In this document: in pieces, positions 26,438 through 34,543 of the stretch
Numbering within the stretch: position 1 is the first letter of the stretch
How the letters are laid out: each line of letters opens with the position of its first letter
From: Candidatus Nitrosopumilus sp.
GTDB lineage: Archaea > Thermoproteota > Nitrososphaeria > Nitrososphaerales > Nitrosopumilaceae
Direction: 5' to 3'
NCBI GenBank assembly: GCA_029863275.1
Contig: JAOTVS010000005.1
Coordinates: 1-58,609 of the forward strand
Length of the DNA: 58,609 nt
The notes under the pieces: generated by a model
Database searches by the model: none
What the model was told of the DNA's origin: nothing
What the model saw: the letters and a program-made list of their open reading frames with translations, nothing else
Made by a program: the position numbers and the translations under genes

Positions 26438-26476
26438 TTATGTTAAACTAAAATACAGTTTATCTGTTAAGGAAAT

Positions 26477-26845
26477 ATGCTTACAATTGATTGTCGAGAT
26501 GTAGAATCGATAAAAAACGAATTATTAGTCTATGTCTCAGATCAAGTAGCAGCAATTCCTACTCTAAAAACAAATGAATTTGTTTTATCTGCTATTGAGG
26601 ATGATGACACTATTGACACTAATGAGGTAATAACTTCAATTAAAGAATTTCTAGATTCAATAGGAGAGGGAAATAATTTTGCTGTGATCTCTACTAATCA
26701 AATTGTCAGTATAAGGTCCATTTCCGGTAAGAAAATTAAACGTGATCCCATTCCACAACCTCAAATGTTCTCATGCCCCCATTGTGGTTTTGTTACTCGT
26801 TTTGAAGTAGAACATAATGCACACATGAAGATCCATTATCTCTAA
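26477..26845 (+). CDS. C2H2 zinc-finger protein, 122 residues
   Basis: The N-terminal ~90 residues form an acidic domain without known family (TIDCRDVESIKNELLVYV, IEDDDTIDTNEVITSIKEFL). The last ~25 residues form a C2H2 finger, FSCPHCGFVTRF followed by HNAHMKIH, at the extreme C-terminus. Single C2H2 fingers are unusually frequent in this archaeal lineage and may bind nucleic acid or protein. The start is ATG 26477. Confidence 0.75.
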   Translation: MLTIDCRDVESIKNELLVYVSDQVAAIPTLKTNEFVLSAIEDDDTIDTNEVITSIKEFLDSIGEGNNFAVISTNQIVSIRSISGKKIKRDPIPQPQMFSCPHCGFVTRFEVEHNAHMKIHYL

Positions 26846-27128
26846 CTCGTTAAAATATCATTTGAAAATTAATCTTTTATCAAAATGTTCAAAAAAAAAA
26901 TAGGAAATTTTTAAATTTACATATTTCCGTTAAAGATGTTTATACATAAAATTCAGTTCACTAAAACTCATTATTTTTACAATTGGTATTCTAATTGGTT
27001 TGTTCAAAAAACATTTTTCAATATTTGGGTTAATTTAACTAAAAGAAAATTGGAATCTATTTTATAGCATTTTTTCTTTTATTGAAGTTAAACAGGATCT
27101 TTATAAGCACTAATTGTAAGAAAGAATA

Positions 27129-27326
27129 TTGGACAAATCAATTAAAAATAAAGTTACAAAGGTTTATTGTAGCAAATGTGATTTAATATTTGAAAATAGA
27201 GCAAAATTTGAAAAGCATTTAGATGCTCATTATTCAAATGTTGTATGCGAGGCGTGTCCTGTAGATACAGCAATTGCAAAATTTATGAACTTGTTTAGGC
27301 GAAAATCCCCCAATAATTTGGAATAA
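27129..27326 (+). CDS. C2H2 zinc-finger miniprotein, 65 residues
   Basis: The product is read from TTG 27129. Residues ~14-34 form a classic C2H2 finger (YCSKCDLIFENRAKFEKHLD followed by AH). Two further Cys (VCEAC) and a basic C-terminus (MNLFRRKSPNN) follow. An AT-rich element resembling a TATA box lies about 25-30 bases upstream. It precedes the DsbA-like gene by about 30 bases on the same strand and may be cotranscribed. Its role is unknown. Confidence 0.65.
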   Translation: MDKSIKNKVTKVYCSKCDLIFENRAKFEKHLDAHYSNVVCEACPVDTAIAKFMNLFRRKSPNNLE

Positions 27327-27357
27327 GTTTTTTAAACAATTTTTGGAGATAATCTGC

Positions 27358-28020
27358 ATGAAAAAGAAGGGAGTAATTATTGGTGCAATTGTAGCTATTA
27401 TTACAATTGGACTAATTGCGACTTATTCGTCTTCTACTGAAACTGTAAATTTGGACATGGGTAGAACTCATGGGGATGTTTCCACAGCTATGGGATCCCC
27501 AATTTTGGGCGACCCTTCAGCTCCTATAACCATTGTAGAATTTGGAGATTTTCAGTGTCATGCATGTTATAATTGGTTTCATACTCACAAACCTGCAATT
27601 TATGAAGACTATATAGCAACAGGAAAAGCTAACCTTGTTTTTGTAGATTTGGCTTTCTTAGGGCGTGATTCTCCAATTGCATCTCAAGCCGCTTATTGTG
27701 CTGAAGACCAAGAACGATATTGGGATTATCATGATTTATTGTACAATTCTCAGGAACCTAAAATTGATAATGGATGGGCCAATTCTGAAAGCTTGAAAAA
27801 TTTTGCATTTAGTTTAGGTCTTGATATGGATTTGTTTGAAAGCTGTCTTGATTCAGGTAAATATTCTAAAAGAGTTCAATACAATGTAAGTGAAGCTAAA
27901 AAACATAATGCACGGGCAACTCCAACATTTATTATCGTTGGACCTGATGATCAACAAGAACAATTTCAAGGTGGACAGCCCTATAGCACCTTTAAAAAAA
28001 TTATGGATAATATGATCTGA
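27358..28020 (+). CDS. DsbA-like thioredoxin-fold protein (secreted, membrane-anchored)
   Basis: ATG 27358 was chosen because it sits at good spacing behind GGAG; a TTG at 27343 is an in-frame alternative. The 220-residue product has an N-terminal TM or signal anchor (VIIGAIVAIITIGLIATY) and a DsbA-type thioredoxin domain with the active site CHAC at residues 67-70 inside IVEFGDFQCHACYNW. The cis-Pro loop is RATPTFIIVG. It should form or isomerise disulfides, or reduce them, on the outer face of the membrane. The following gene, two bases away, encodes a membrane protein with a Cys-Ser-Cys motif that is a likely redox partner. Confidence 0.9.
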   Translation: MKKKGVIIGAIVAIITIGLIATYSSSTETVNLDMGRTHGDVSTAMGSPILGDPSAPITIVEFGDFQCHACYNWFHTHKPAIYEDYIATGKANLVFVDLAFLGRDSPIASQAAYCAEDQERYWDYHDLLYNSQEPKIDNGWANSESLKNFAFSLGLDMDLFESCLDSGKYSKRVQYNVSEAKKHNARATPTFIIVGPDDQQEQFQGGQPYSTFKKIMDNMI

Positions 28021-28021
28021 T

Positions 28022-28504
28022 TTGGTTGAAACTTTAAAAATTGTTTTTTCTAATTTCCAATATTCAATATTAGCAATTGGAATATTTGTTTCCATGTTAA
28101 TCGGATTGCTTATTTTATCTGAATTTATTTTCATTGAGCCTTATTTTATAGCACATATTCCACAAGGAACTGAATTTGGATTTTCCCTAATTGTTATTTT
28201 ATCTGGTTTGTCTGCCCTAGTTCTTCCAATGAATATCTATAGAATTAACATCTTGAAAAATTCTAAAGGAAAAATGGGAGGAAGTGTATTTGGCTCATTT
28301 ATTGGAGCAGCTGCGGGGGCATGCAGTTGTGGTCCTGTAGGATTTGCAATTATCTCTACTTTTGGGAGTGTGGGTGCAACATCTATGGCATTTCTTACAA
28401 ACTATGAAATTCCTATTCGAATAGCTGCAATTGGATTATTGGCTTTAACTTACTATGCTACAGTTAAATCATTAAAAGTCGAATGTAAACTCAAACCCAG
28501 ATAG
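28022..28504 (+). CDS. Four-TM membrane protein with intramembrane CSCGP motif, probable partner of the DsbA-like protein
   Basis: The 160-residue product starts at TTG 28022, two bases after the DsbA-like gene, so the pair forms a tight operon. About four TM helices are seen, with a short basic cytoplasmic loop (NILKNSKGK). The third helix region contains AAAGACSCGPVGFAI with Cys 101 and 103, a redox- or metal-like site in the membrane. No VKOR or CcdA signature is recognised. It may pass electrons to or from the CHAC site; this is inferred from linkage only. Its end overlaps the convergent BtuF-like gene by 14 bases. Confidence 0.7.
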   Translation: MVETLKIVFSNFQYSILAIGIFVSMLIGLLILSEFIFIEPYFIAHIPQGTEFGFSLIVILSGLSALVLPMNIYRINILKNSKGKMGGSVFGSFIGAAAGACSCGPVGFAIISTFGSVGATSMAFLTNYEIPIRIAAIGLLALTYYATVKSLKVECKLKPR

Positions 28505-29429
28505 GCCCCAGTATGTTGTAATGAGAGTTTTTTGGGACAAAAAGATCTTCAAAATATTCAGGATGGATTATTTTCGCCAATATTTCCAACCCTGTTATTG
28601 TTCTGATGCTCGGTTTGCTAAAAAAGGAATTTGCATCTACTGCAAATATTTTTTTATTTTTAACTGCTTGTAATTGACTCCATTCTTGATTATTTTTTAG
28701 GATTTTATTGTATTCTTCGAATGTTCTTTTTGCGTTAAAGCCACATGGCATAAAGATGATAATTTCAGGATCAGACTTCTGTATCTCATCAAAGTCCATT
28801 TTTCTTGAACGTTGTTCTTTTTCACTTATCAAGTTGATTCCCCCTGCATATTCTACCATTTCTGGAATCCAATGACCAGCAGTGAAAAAAGGCTCAATCC
28901 ATTCAATGGCAAGAACTTTGGGTTTTTTTCTGTTAATTTTTTTTTTCACGTGTGAAATTCTTTCCTCAAGTTTTAATCTAATATATTCAGATTTTTTACT
29001 TCTCTCGAGAATATCTCCAATCTCTGTTACAAATGTTAAAATCCCATCTAAGTTATGGGGATCCATAGAATAAACTGTAGGTTTTCGAGGAAGTATTGAC
29101 ACTGCTTTGTCGACCTGATTCACATGTGCAGCACAAACTTCACATGTTTTTTGAGTAATTATGAGATCAGGGTTAGCTTCTAGGAGTTTTTTTTCATTTA
29201 AAATAAAAATTTCTTTTCCTTTGTTCAATGATTGACAGATTTGATTGTCAATCTCGATACTTGATAAATTATCTGAATCTACAACTGAATTAATTATTTG
29301 AGGTTTTGCCTGAGCTTCGCTTGGGTACTTGCACTCATGTGTAACTCCATAAAGTAGATCTTGACTTTCTAATTCATAAATTAATTCAGTAGCACTTGGC
29401 AAAAATGAAACAATCCTCATGACTTTCAC
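28491..29429 (-). CDS. BtuF-like (cobalamin/siderophore type) ABC substrate-binding protein, apparently without signal peptide
   Basis: The 312-residue protein opens MKVMRIVSFLPSATELIYEL, the start of BtuF/FepB-type class III binding proteins, and shows ITQKTCEVCAAHV, VYSMDPHNLDGIL, VLAIEWIEPFFTAGHWIPEM and FMPCGFN. No signal sequence precedes the fold, so a cytoplasmic or unusual location is possible. Such proteins are common annotations in Nitrosopumilales, which make cobalamin. No permease or ATPase gene is adjacent. A start at the Met four codons in (29420) is possible. Confidence 0.82.
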   Translation of the reverse strand: MKVMRIVSFLPSATELIYELESQDLLYGVTHECKYPSEAQAKPQIINSVVDSDNLSSIEIDNQICQSLNKGKEIFILNEKKLLEANPDLIITQKTCEVCAAHVNQVDKAVSILPRKPTVYSMDPHNLDGILTFVTEIGDILERSKKSEYIRLKLEERISHVKKKINRKKPKVLAIEWIEPFFTAGHWIPEMVEYAGGINLISEKEQRSRKMDFDEIQKSDPEIIIFMPCGFNAKRTFEEYNKILKNNQEWSQLQAVKNKKIFAVDANSFFSKPSIRTITGLEILAKIIHPEYFEDLFVPKNSHYNILGPIWV

Positions 29430-29525
29430 AATGTTTCCAGTGATTTTGTTCTTTAAACATTATCTGAATTTAGTTAAATATTGACATTCGGCAAGTTAAT
29501 AGGCAAATTTTAGTCACAAGCATCA

Positions 29526-30680
29526 ATGTTGTCTAGCTCTCAAGATATTCGTAGATCTATTTTAGCAAAATGGCACGAAAATCTTTCTAAATATGGTAAT
29601 CTGTTTTCTTCTGATTCAATTAGTGGGAGCAGCCCTCCATCTGTTTTTGTCGGCTCTTATAATTATCCCAAAGTATTCGTAGGTCCAATGGTTCCGCCAG
29701 TTCACGGTGATACAAGTTTACTTGATACTCCTGAAAAATGGATTGGAAAATCATTAGAAGAAATTGTAAATTTTAGGCTAAAATTGGTCCGTGGAATTCA
29801 AAAAATTTCTGTAAATTCAACTGAAGGACGATACATTGAAGATTTGCAAGAAGTTACAATGTCATCAAAGCCCATAGACTCTGACCTAGAATTTCGAAAA
29901 TCTACCTCAAGTATTTCACTTGATGGTGAAAGCGCCCCATTTGGACCAGTAGGCGAGATAAAATCTGCCAAATTTTCTAATTCTTCTACTACCAAACATA
30001 TCGAAAAAACATTCTATGATAAAGATTTGGTAGCAAATGATGCGATAGTGCATTTGTATAATTCTGGAATAGATATTTCTCAAATACAAAAATGTTTTAG
30101 TATGGGAATGTTGGGCAAAAAAAGAAAACTCGTTCCTACTAAATGGAGTATCACTGCTACTGATGATATTATTTCAAAGTCATTAACAGATAAAATTCTA
30201 GATTTTAGCTTTATCGATTCATGTCAGGTTTTTTATTTTGAACATTTGGGAAATTTATTTTCTGTTATATTGTTTCCTCATAGATGGATATATGAAATGA
30301 TAGAGGCTTGGTATTCTAGTGGTATCTTGGGATTTGGTTCTGATCATGAAGATGCACGAGGAATTAATCACCCTCCCGCTATTGCAGGCGCATACTTTGC
30401 CGCAAAATTATCTGTAGTTGAATTTCTTTCTAAAAATAATATTCAATCAGGTGTAATAATTTTAAGGGAAATAAGACCAGAATATGCTATTCCAGTAGGA
30501 GTCTGGCAAGTACGAGAGGGAATTAGAGAAGCAATGAAGAAAAAACCCATTATTGCAGATAATTTTGATCATGCCCTTTCGTTGGCCTCAAAAAAAATGA
30601 GTATTAGTAAATCTGAGTGGGTTTCTCATAGTAATATCGGAAGGTTGATGAGGCAAAAAACCATCTCTGATTTTATCTGA
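29526..30680 (+). CDS. nreA: NreA, archaeal DNA repair protein with C-terminal PCNA-binding motif
   Basis: The 384-residue protein matches the Nre family: SPPSVFVGSYNYPKVFVGPM, HGDTSLLDTPEKWIGKSLEE, GPVGEIKSAKF, FGSDHEDARGINHPPAIAGA and LREIRPEYAIPVGVWQVRE. The last residues QKTISDFI form a PIP box that docks on PCNA. Nre proteins act in repair of alkylation or crosslink damage in Archaea. The ATG at 29526 fits the family N-terminus. It is followed, 40-50 bases on, by a small zinc protein gene. Confidence 0.92.
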   Translation: MLSSSQDIRRSILAKWHENLSKYGNLFSSDSISGSSPPSVFVGSYNYPKVFVGPMVPPVHGDTSLLDTPEKWIGKSLEEIVNFRLKLVRGIQKISVNSTEGRYIEDLQEVTMSSKPIDSDLEFRKSTSSISLDGESAPFGPVGEIKSAKFSNSSTTKHIEKTFYDKDLVANDAIVHLYNSGIDISQIQKCFSMGMLGKKRKLVPTKWSITATDDIISKSLTDKILDFSFIDSCQVFYFEHLGNLFSVILFPHRWIYEMIEAWYSSGILGFGSDHEDARGINHPPAIAGAYFAAKLSVVEFLSKNNIQSGVIILREIRPEYAIPVGVWQVREGIREAMKKKPIIADNFDHALSLASKKMSISKSEWVSHSNIGRLMRQKTISDFI

Positions 30681-30734
30681 AGTTATTTCATATTACTTCT
30701 CCCTTGTAAAGTATAATTTTTCGTTAATATTTTT

Positions 30735-30881
30735 GTGGAAAATCGTCGTTGTAAAAAATGTAATAAAACCATATTGAAATCTGATAACTATGCAATAACC
30801 ATATTTTTAATTAAAAACCTCCCATCTAATCAATATTATGAGCATCTACATTGTCCTGAAAAATTCTCTATTTTTGAATAA
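30735..30881 (+). CDS. 48-residue zinc-binding miniprotein
   Basis: A GTG-started frame encodes MENRRCKKCNKTILKSDNYA, then a hydrophobic strand (ITIFLIKNLP), and YYEHLHCPEKF. Cys 6 and 9 with His 37/39 and Cys 40 could bind one zinc ion. The segment lies between nreA and the archaeosortase-like gene on the same strand, 20 bases before the latter, and may be cotranscribed with it. No family is recognised. Confidence 0.5.
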   Translation: MENRRCKKCNKTILKSDNYAITIFLIKNLPSNQYYEHLHCPEKFSIFE

Positions 30882-30901
30882 AAGAAACTTGTAATATTTA
30901 T

Positions 30902-31864
30902 GTGCCAAATTTTAACTTAGATGTAGTGGAAAATAAAAATCTCTATTTTGGGCTGGCAGTTATCTCAAGTCCAATTTTATTTGCACTAATAGCTTTTCCG
31001 GACAGTTTTAGTCTTAGTTGGAACCAAGGTCGAGGAGGGTTTCTTTTTGCCCTGGTATTTATCATCGCTGAAATCGTTGGACTCAAAATACTAATTTCCA
31101 CAAGACGACTGTTATCCGTAATTCCTTTGGCAATTATTATCATAACTTACATTATTGGTTTGGAATATGGTCTTAGAGATTATATTTTAAATTCTGCAGA
31201 ACAATACAATGTTCAATTAATTTATTCTTGGACCTGGATGTGGGACTTTATCATAATGGCAATTTTTGTTATGGTTGCCTTGACTATTTTTTTTGGCAAA
31301 CGATGGATTCGTATAGCCCCTGCAGGACCAATTTTCTTAGGGGGAAGCGCAATAATTCTTTCCCTAGATGCATTCTTTCCCTATGATACATTAGGTCCTC
31401 TACAATACGTTGTACCATATTTAGTCCAGGCAAATGTTTGGCTGATTGGAGTTTTTGATCTTGGAGTTGCAACTGGTCGGGACAATATAATGTTCCTAAA
31501 AGGTGATTTTGGTTCTATGGTTCTTCAGGTATTTTGGCCATCAGCAGGAGTTCATAGTATAATTATCTATTCTCTTGTAATGGGGGCGTTTTTGCTAAAA
31601 ATGAATATCCCTAGAAAGCGTAAATCGATCTATTTCACTCTTGGGATAATTGGTACAATTATTGTAAACATGATAAGGATTTTTGCGTTATCTTGGTATG
31701 CTCTAAAAGTAACCACGAATGCAGAAAAATGGGAAGAATTTCATTCTGTTGCAGGAGAAATAATGTTTTTGCCCTGGCTGTTTGTCTTCCTTTTAATCGT
31801 AATTTTGATTGAAACTAGGCGACTCAAAAAACTAGAGACTAAGAGTACTAAAAATAACTCGTAA
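30902..31864 (+). CDS. Exosortase/archaeosortase family membrane protein (thaumarchaeosortase-like) with Ser in place of the catalytic Cys
   Basis: The 320-residue polytopic protein (about eight TM helices) starts with GTG. The exosortase catalytic landmarks appear at the usual spacing, but the Cys position carries Ser: FWPSAGVHS (Ser 214), NMIRIFAL (Arg 259) and EEFHSVAGEIMFLP (His 281). Archaeosortases cleave and relocate surface proteins with C-terminal sorting signals, using Cys-Arg-His. The substitution suggests either a Ser nucleophile or a non-proteolytic role. Its stop overlaps the convergent Dpo4 gene by 17 bases. Confidence 0.82.
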   Translation: MPNFNLDVVENKNLYFGLAVISSPILFALIAFPDSFSLSWNQGRGGFLFALVFIIAEIVGLKILISTRRLLSVIPLAIIIITYIIGLEYGLRDYILNSAEQYNVQLIYSWTWMWDFIIMAIFVMVALTIFFGKRWIRIAPAGPIFLGGSAIILSLDAFFPYDTLGPLQYVVPYLVQANVWLIGVFDLGVATGRDNIMFLKGDFGSMVLQVFWPSAGVHSIIIYSLVMGAFLLKMNIPRKRKSIYFTLGIIGTIIVNMIRIFALSWYALKVTTNAEKWEEFHSVAGEIMFLPWLFVFLLIVILIETRRLKKLETKSTKNNS

Positions 31865-32942
31865 TACTACTTTGATCTTTAACCTCTGAGAGTTCAGAGA
31901 CTTTAACTCCTACTCTTCTGATTGGTACCTTTTGCTCTTCTAACGCATCTTTTAGTAATTGGTCTGCATTTTTTTCTAATTCGCTTAAACTTGATGTTGA
32001 ATTTTTTAGAGATTTTGATTTGGTTTTATTAGATAAATCTGATTGTATTAATTGAATTCCAACTGATTTGAATAATTTATTTTCATTTAAAATAACTACA
32101 TGTACTTGTGCACATAATTTTTTTAGGTTTTCAAAAATAAATTCAAAATCGAGTGAGTCTCTTTTTAAGGTCATAACTTTACTATATTGAGTATTTTGTT
32201 CCCTCTTCTTTACTGGTTCTTTATCTATTCCTCTAATTGCATTAAATATGTACGTTCCATTTTTTCTTCCAAATTCTTTATTGAGTGTAAATACATCTAA
32301 ATTCTTTAGTTCTTTAATTGTTTGAAAATTCATTTGAGAAAATCGCTCTTCTGTTTTTTTACCAATTCCAGGAATATCTCTAATCTTCATGGGCTCTAAA
32401 AATTCATCAATTTTTTCAGGTAATACAACAGTTAGTCCATCTGGTTTTTTAAAATCTGAGGCAATTTTAGAGATTAATTTATTGGGTGAAATTCCAATTG
32501 AGCATGTTAGGTTTAGTTTATTTTTAATTTCTTTTTTTATCTCTAAACTCAAATTCTCTGCTTTTTTCCAATCTAACTCTACTTTTTTTGTTACATCCAA
32601 AAATGCTTCATCTTTACCTACATACTCAAAGACATCGCAATTCTTTTCCATAATTTCCATGGCTTTATCAGATAATTCTTTGTAGAATTCGAAATCCACA
32701 GGCAAAAAAACCGCATCTGATTGGCATTCAAGTCTTTTTTTTGCAAAGCTAATTGGAATTCCAGATTTTACTCCAAACTTTCTTGCATTGTAATTTGCAG
32801 TTGCAATTGCACCACTATCACCACCTCGATCTGAAAAAACGCATACACACACAGGTTTTGATTTTAATTCTGGTTTTCTGATCTCTTCACACTGTGCGTA
32901 AAAATAATCAAAATCAATGTGGAAAACTATCCTAGTTTCCAA
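31848..32942 (-). CDS. dpo4: Y-family DNA polymerase IV (Dpo4/DinB), translesion synthesis
   Basis: The 364-residue polymerase starts MET RIVFHIDFDYFYAQCEE, with the first catalytic Asp residues in HIDFDYFYA. The second acidic site is in YVGKDEAFLDVT, and SCSIGISPNKLISKIASDFK follows. Helix-hairpin-helix (IRDIPGIGKKTEERF) and little-finger domains are complete. The C-terminus QSSITSYF is a canonical PIP box for PCNA. It inserts nucleotides opposite damaged bases. Its neighbours include nreA and, 3 kb away, the divergent PolB operon, forming a DNA-damage-response neighbourhood. Confidence 0.95.
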   Translation of the reverse strand: METRIVFHIDFDYFYAQCEEIRKPELKSKPVCVCVFSDRGGDSGAIATANYNARKFGVKSGIPISFAKKRLECQSDAVFLPVDFEFYKELSDKAMEIMEKNCDVFEYVGKDEAFLDVTKKVELDWKKAENLSLEIKKEIKNKLNLTCSIGISPNKLISKIASDFKKPDGLTVVLPEKIDEFLEPMKIRDIPGIGKKTEERFSQMNFQTIKELKNLDVFTLNKEFGRKNGTYIFNAIRGIDKEPVKKREQNTQYSKVMTLKRDSLDFEFIFENLKKLCAQVHVVILNENKLFKSVGIQLIQSDLSNKTKSKSLKNSTSSLSELEKNADQLLKDALEEQKVPIRRVGVKVSELSEVKDQSSITSYF

Positions 32943-33014
32943 TGTTTGATCTAACTTGTTTGATTATTACAATATTGCGTATTCATCTAAATACTTGAAA
33001 ATTTCAATAATTTT

Positions 33015-33263
33015 GTGGATTATCCAATAACTGTCAGTGATGATGGAATTAAGATTAAACCTGAAAAAATGGAAAATGAGAAATTATATCATTGTATTTT
33101 TAAAAAAAAAATTCTTTTAGTTTTCAAAGATTCTCAAGATTTTCTTAATTGTTACGAAATTGAAGAGGAAGACTTGGTAAATGAAATTAAAAACTGCAAA
33201 AACGATGTGGAAATAGAAAAAATATTTGAAAATTACATACAACAAGAAGATATCAAAAATTAA
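33015..33263 (+). CDS. Hypothetical acidic/basic mixed protein, 82 residues
   Basis: The product is read from GTG 33015, divergent from dpo4 with about 70 bases between. It is soluble and probably alpha/beta: MDYPITVSDDGIKIKPEK (strands), LYHCIFKKKILLVFKDSQ, then a charged helical end (EEEDLVNEIKNCKNDVEIEK). Two Cys occur but form no motif. The next gene (Alba) starts 41 bases later on the same strand, so they may be cotranscribed. Function unknown. Confidence 0.55.
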   Translation: MDYPITVSDDGIKIKPEKMENEKLYHCIFKKKILLVFKDSQDFLNCYEIEEEDLVNEIKNCKNDVEIEKIFENYIQQEDIKN

Positions 33264-33304
33264 ATAAAAGCAACCAACCCTTTTGATATCCAAGGACAAT
33301 CAAA

Positions 33305-34093
33305 TTGAGTGACTCAAAAAAATCTAGAGATGCTGAAGATATTTTATCCGAATTTCAAGATTCAAAAAAATCTGGGTCACAAGCCGAACCTGAACCACAA
33401 CTAGAAGCACCAGAACCTGAACCACAACTAGAAGCACCAGAACCTGAACCACAACTAGAAGCACCAGAACCTGAACCACAACTAGAAGCACCAGAACCTG
33501 AACCACAACCAGAAGCACCAGAACCTGAACCACAACTAGAAGCACCAGAACCTGAACCACAACTAGAAGCACCAGAACCTGAACCACAACTAGAAGCACC
33601 AGAACCTGAACCACAACTAGAAGCACCAGAACCTGAATCACAACTAGAAGCACCAGAACCTGAACCACAACTAGAAGCACCAGAACCTGAACCACAACTA
33701 GAAGCACCAGAACCTGAACCACAACTAGAAGCACCAGAACCTGAACCACAACTAGAAGCACCAGAACCTGAAGTGCAATCTGGAACACAAACTAAAGAGA
33801 AAACTAAATCCTTTGTTCCTGAAGAACGCAATGTAATTTACGTAGGAACCAAACCAATAATGTCATACGTTGCAGCCACACTCACACAACTTTCAACTTT
33901 CAACACTGTCACCATAAAAGCTAGAGGTAAAAGAATTACACAAGCAGTGGATGTGTCTCAAATGATAGTAAAAAGAATGGATTCTGTTGGATATGAAATA
34001 AGCGATGTACGAATTTTATCTGATTCCCTTATTTCCCAAGATGGAAAACAAAGAAATGTTTCCTCGATTGAACTTGACATTACTAAAAAATAA
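33305..34093 (+). CDS. Alba-domain nucleic-acid-binding protein with long N-terminal Glu/Pro repeat region
   Basis: The 262-residue protein is read from TTG 33305. Residues 1-27 are polar. Residues 28-153 are 14 tandem copies of EPEPQLEAP (single changes in copies 5 and 10). A short linker follows, then the Alba domain at ~175-262: RNVIYVGTKPIMSYVAATLT, VTIKARGKRITQAVDVSQMI, DVRILSDSLI and SSIELDITKK. Alba dimers coat DNA or RNA. Normal Alba is about 90-100 residues, so the repeat arm is an addition, highly acidic and probably extended. It may shield or regulate binding or recruit partners. Confidence 0.92.
   Translation: MSDSKKSRDAEDILSEFQDSKKSGSQAEPEPQLEAPEPEPQLEAPEPEPQLEAPEPEPQLEAPEPEPQPEAPEPEPQLEAPEPEPQLEAPEPEPQLEAPEPEPQLEAPEPESQLEAPEPEPQLEAPEPEPQLEAPEPEPQLEAPEPEPQLEAPEPEVQSGTQTKEKTKSFVPEERNVIYVGTKPIMSYVAATLTQLSTFNTVTIKARGKRITQAVDVSQMIVKRMDSVGYEISDVRILSDSLISQDGKQRNVSSIELDITKK
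33386..33763 (+). repeat. 27-bp tandem repeat (14 copies) inside the Alba gene
   Basis: Fourteen near-identical 27-base units, each encoding EPEPQLEAP, run head to tail without spacers. Copy 5 encodes QPEAP and copy 10 EPESQ; otherwise the copies are almost base-identical, including synonymous positions. This implies recent expansion or gene conversion. A partial fifteenth unit (EPEVQ) follows at 33764. Copy number should vary among strains through slippage. Confidence 0.95.
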
Positions 34094-34316
34094 AAAAACT
34101 ATTTATCTTGTTTTACTCTTAATTGTAATTTCAATTATTATGACATCTATGCTATTTTCTAATAGTTCCTGTGGCATAAGCCATATGGGATTAATAATTG
34201 ATTTGCAAACTTATGAAAAATCCCTCGATCCAGAATTTTGTGAAGAATTGATTGAAAAGATTGATTCGTATAACATGAAATGTATGCCACAAGTAGAAAT
34301 TTTAGATTGTGGTTAA
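34041..34316 (+). CDS. Small exported or membrane-anchored Cys-containing protein overlapping the Alba gene
   Basis: A frame open from 34005 continues past the Alba stop. The start is uncertain (ATG 34041 or 34056, or a TTG just before the hydrophobic part). The product has a charged N-terminus, one TM or signal helix (IYLVLLLIVISIIMTSMLF), and an outer domain of about 50 residues with Cys in SNSSCGISHMG, DPEFCEELIEK, MKCMPQ and LDCG. Four Cys outside the membrane could form two disulfides. It overlaps the end of the Alba gene by about 50 bases. Function unknown. Confidence 0.5.
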   Translation: MENKEMFPRLNLTLLKNKKTIYLVLLLIVISIIMTSMLFSNSSCGISHMGLIIDLQTYEKSLDPEFCEELIEKIDSYNMKCMPQVEILDCG

Positions 34317-34456
34317 AATAGAAAATAATCCCAAATTTGAGGTGTAAACCAGTTTATCGAAAGTAGGTAAAAATAGAATTTCTACATTTTACTCTCAAAA
34401 ATAAGACGCTTATAGTAAGGCTTAGGATTTATTTTTTAATTCTATAAAATTTGATG

Positions 34457-34487
34457 ATTGGATATGTGATGAAGTCATTTATCCAAT
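34457..34487. promoter_or_regulatory. Inverted repeat upstream of the second TFB gene
   Basis: ATTGGATA (34457-34464) and TATCCAAT (34480-34487) form a perfect 8-base inverted repeat with a 15-base spacer containing TGATGA and TCAT. It lies about 30 bases before a TATA-like TTATAAC at 34519-34525. It could be an operator or activator site for the TFB gene, or chance in AT-rich DNA. Confidence 0.3.
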
Positions 34488-34543
34488 TAGATATGACAAA
34501 TCATGAAATAAGCCGGTTCTTATAACAAGCCAATTAATCCATA

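Noticed and set aside
26936-27067. 43-residue frame in the spacer before the C2H2 miniprotein
   Set aside because: Aromatic-rich random-looking product; an overlapping frame looks like a TM helix but has no start codon. Neither is convincing.
33386-33763. CRISPR-like array because of regularly spaced repeats
   Set aside because: Units abut with no unique spacers and are in frame within a protein gene, so this is a coding minisatellite.
33324-33831. Two long minus-strand frames (154 and 158 residues) opposite the Alba repeat
   Set aside because: They are low-complexity mirror frames (VLVLLVVVQ and GSGASSCGS units) created by the 27-base repeat; the plus-strand frame continues into a genuine Alba domain.
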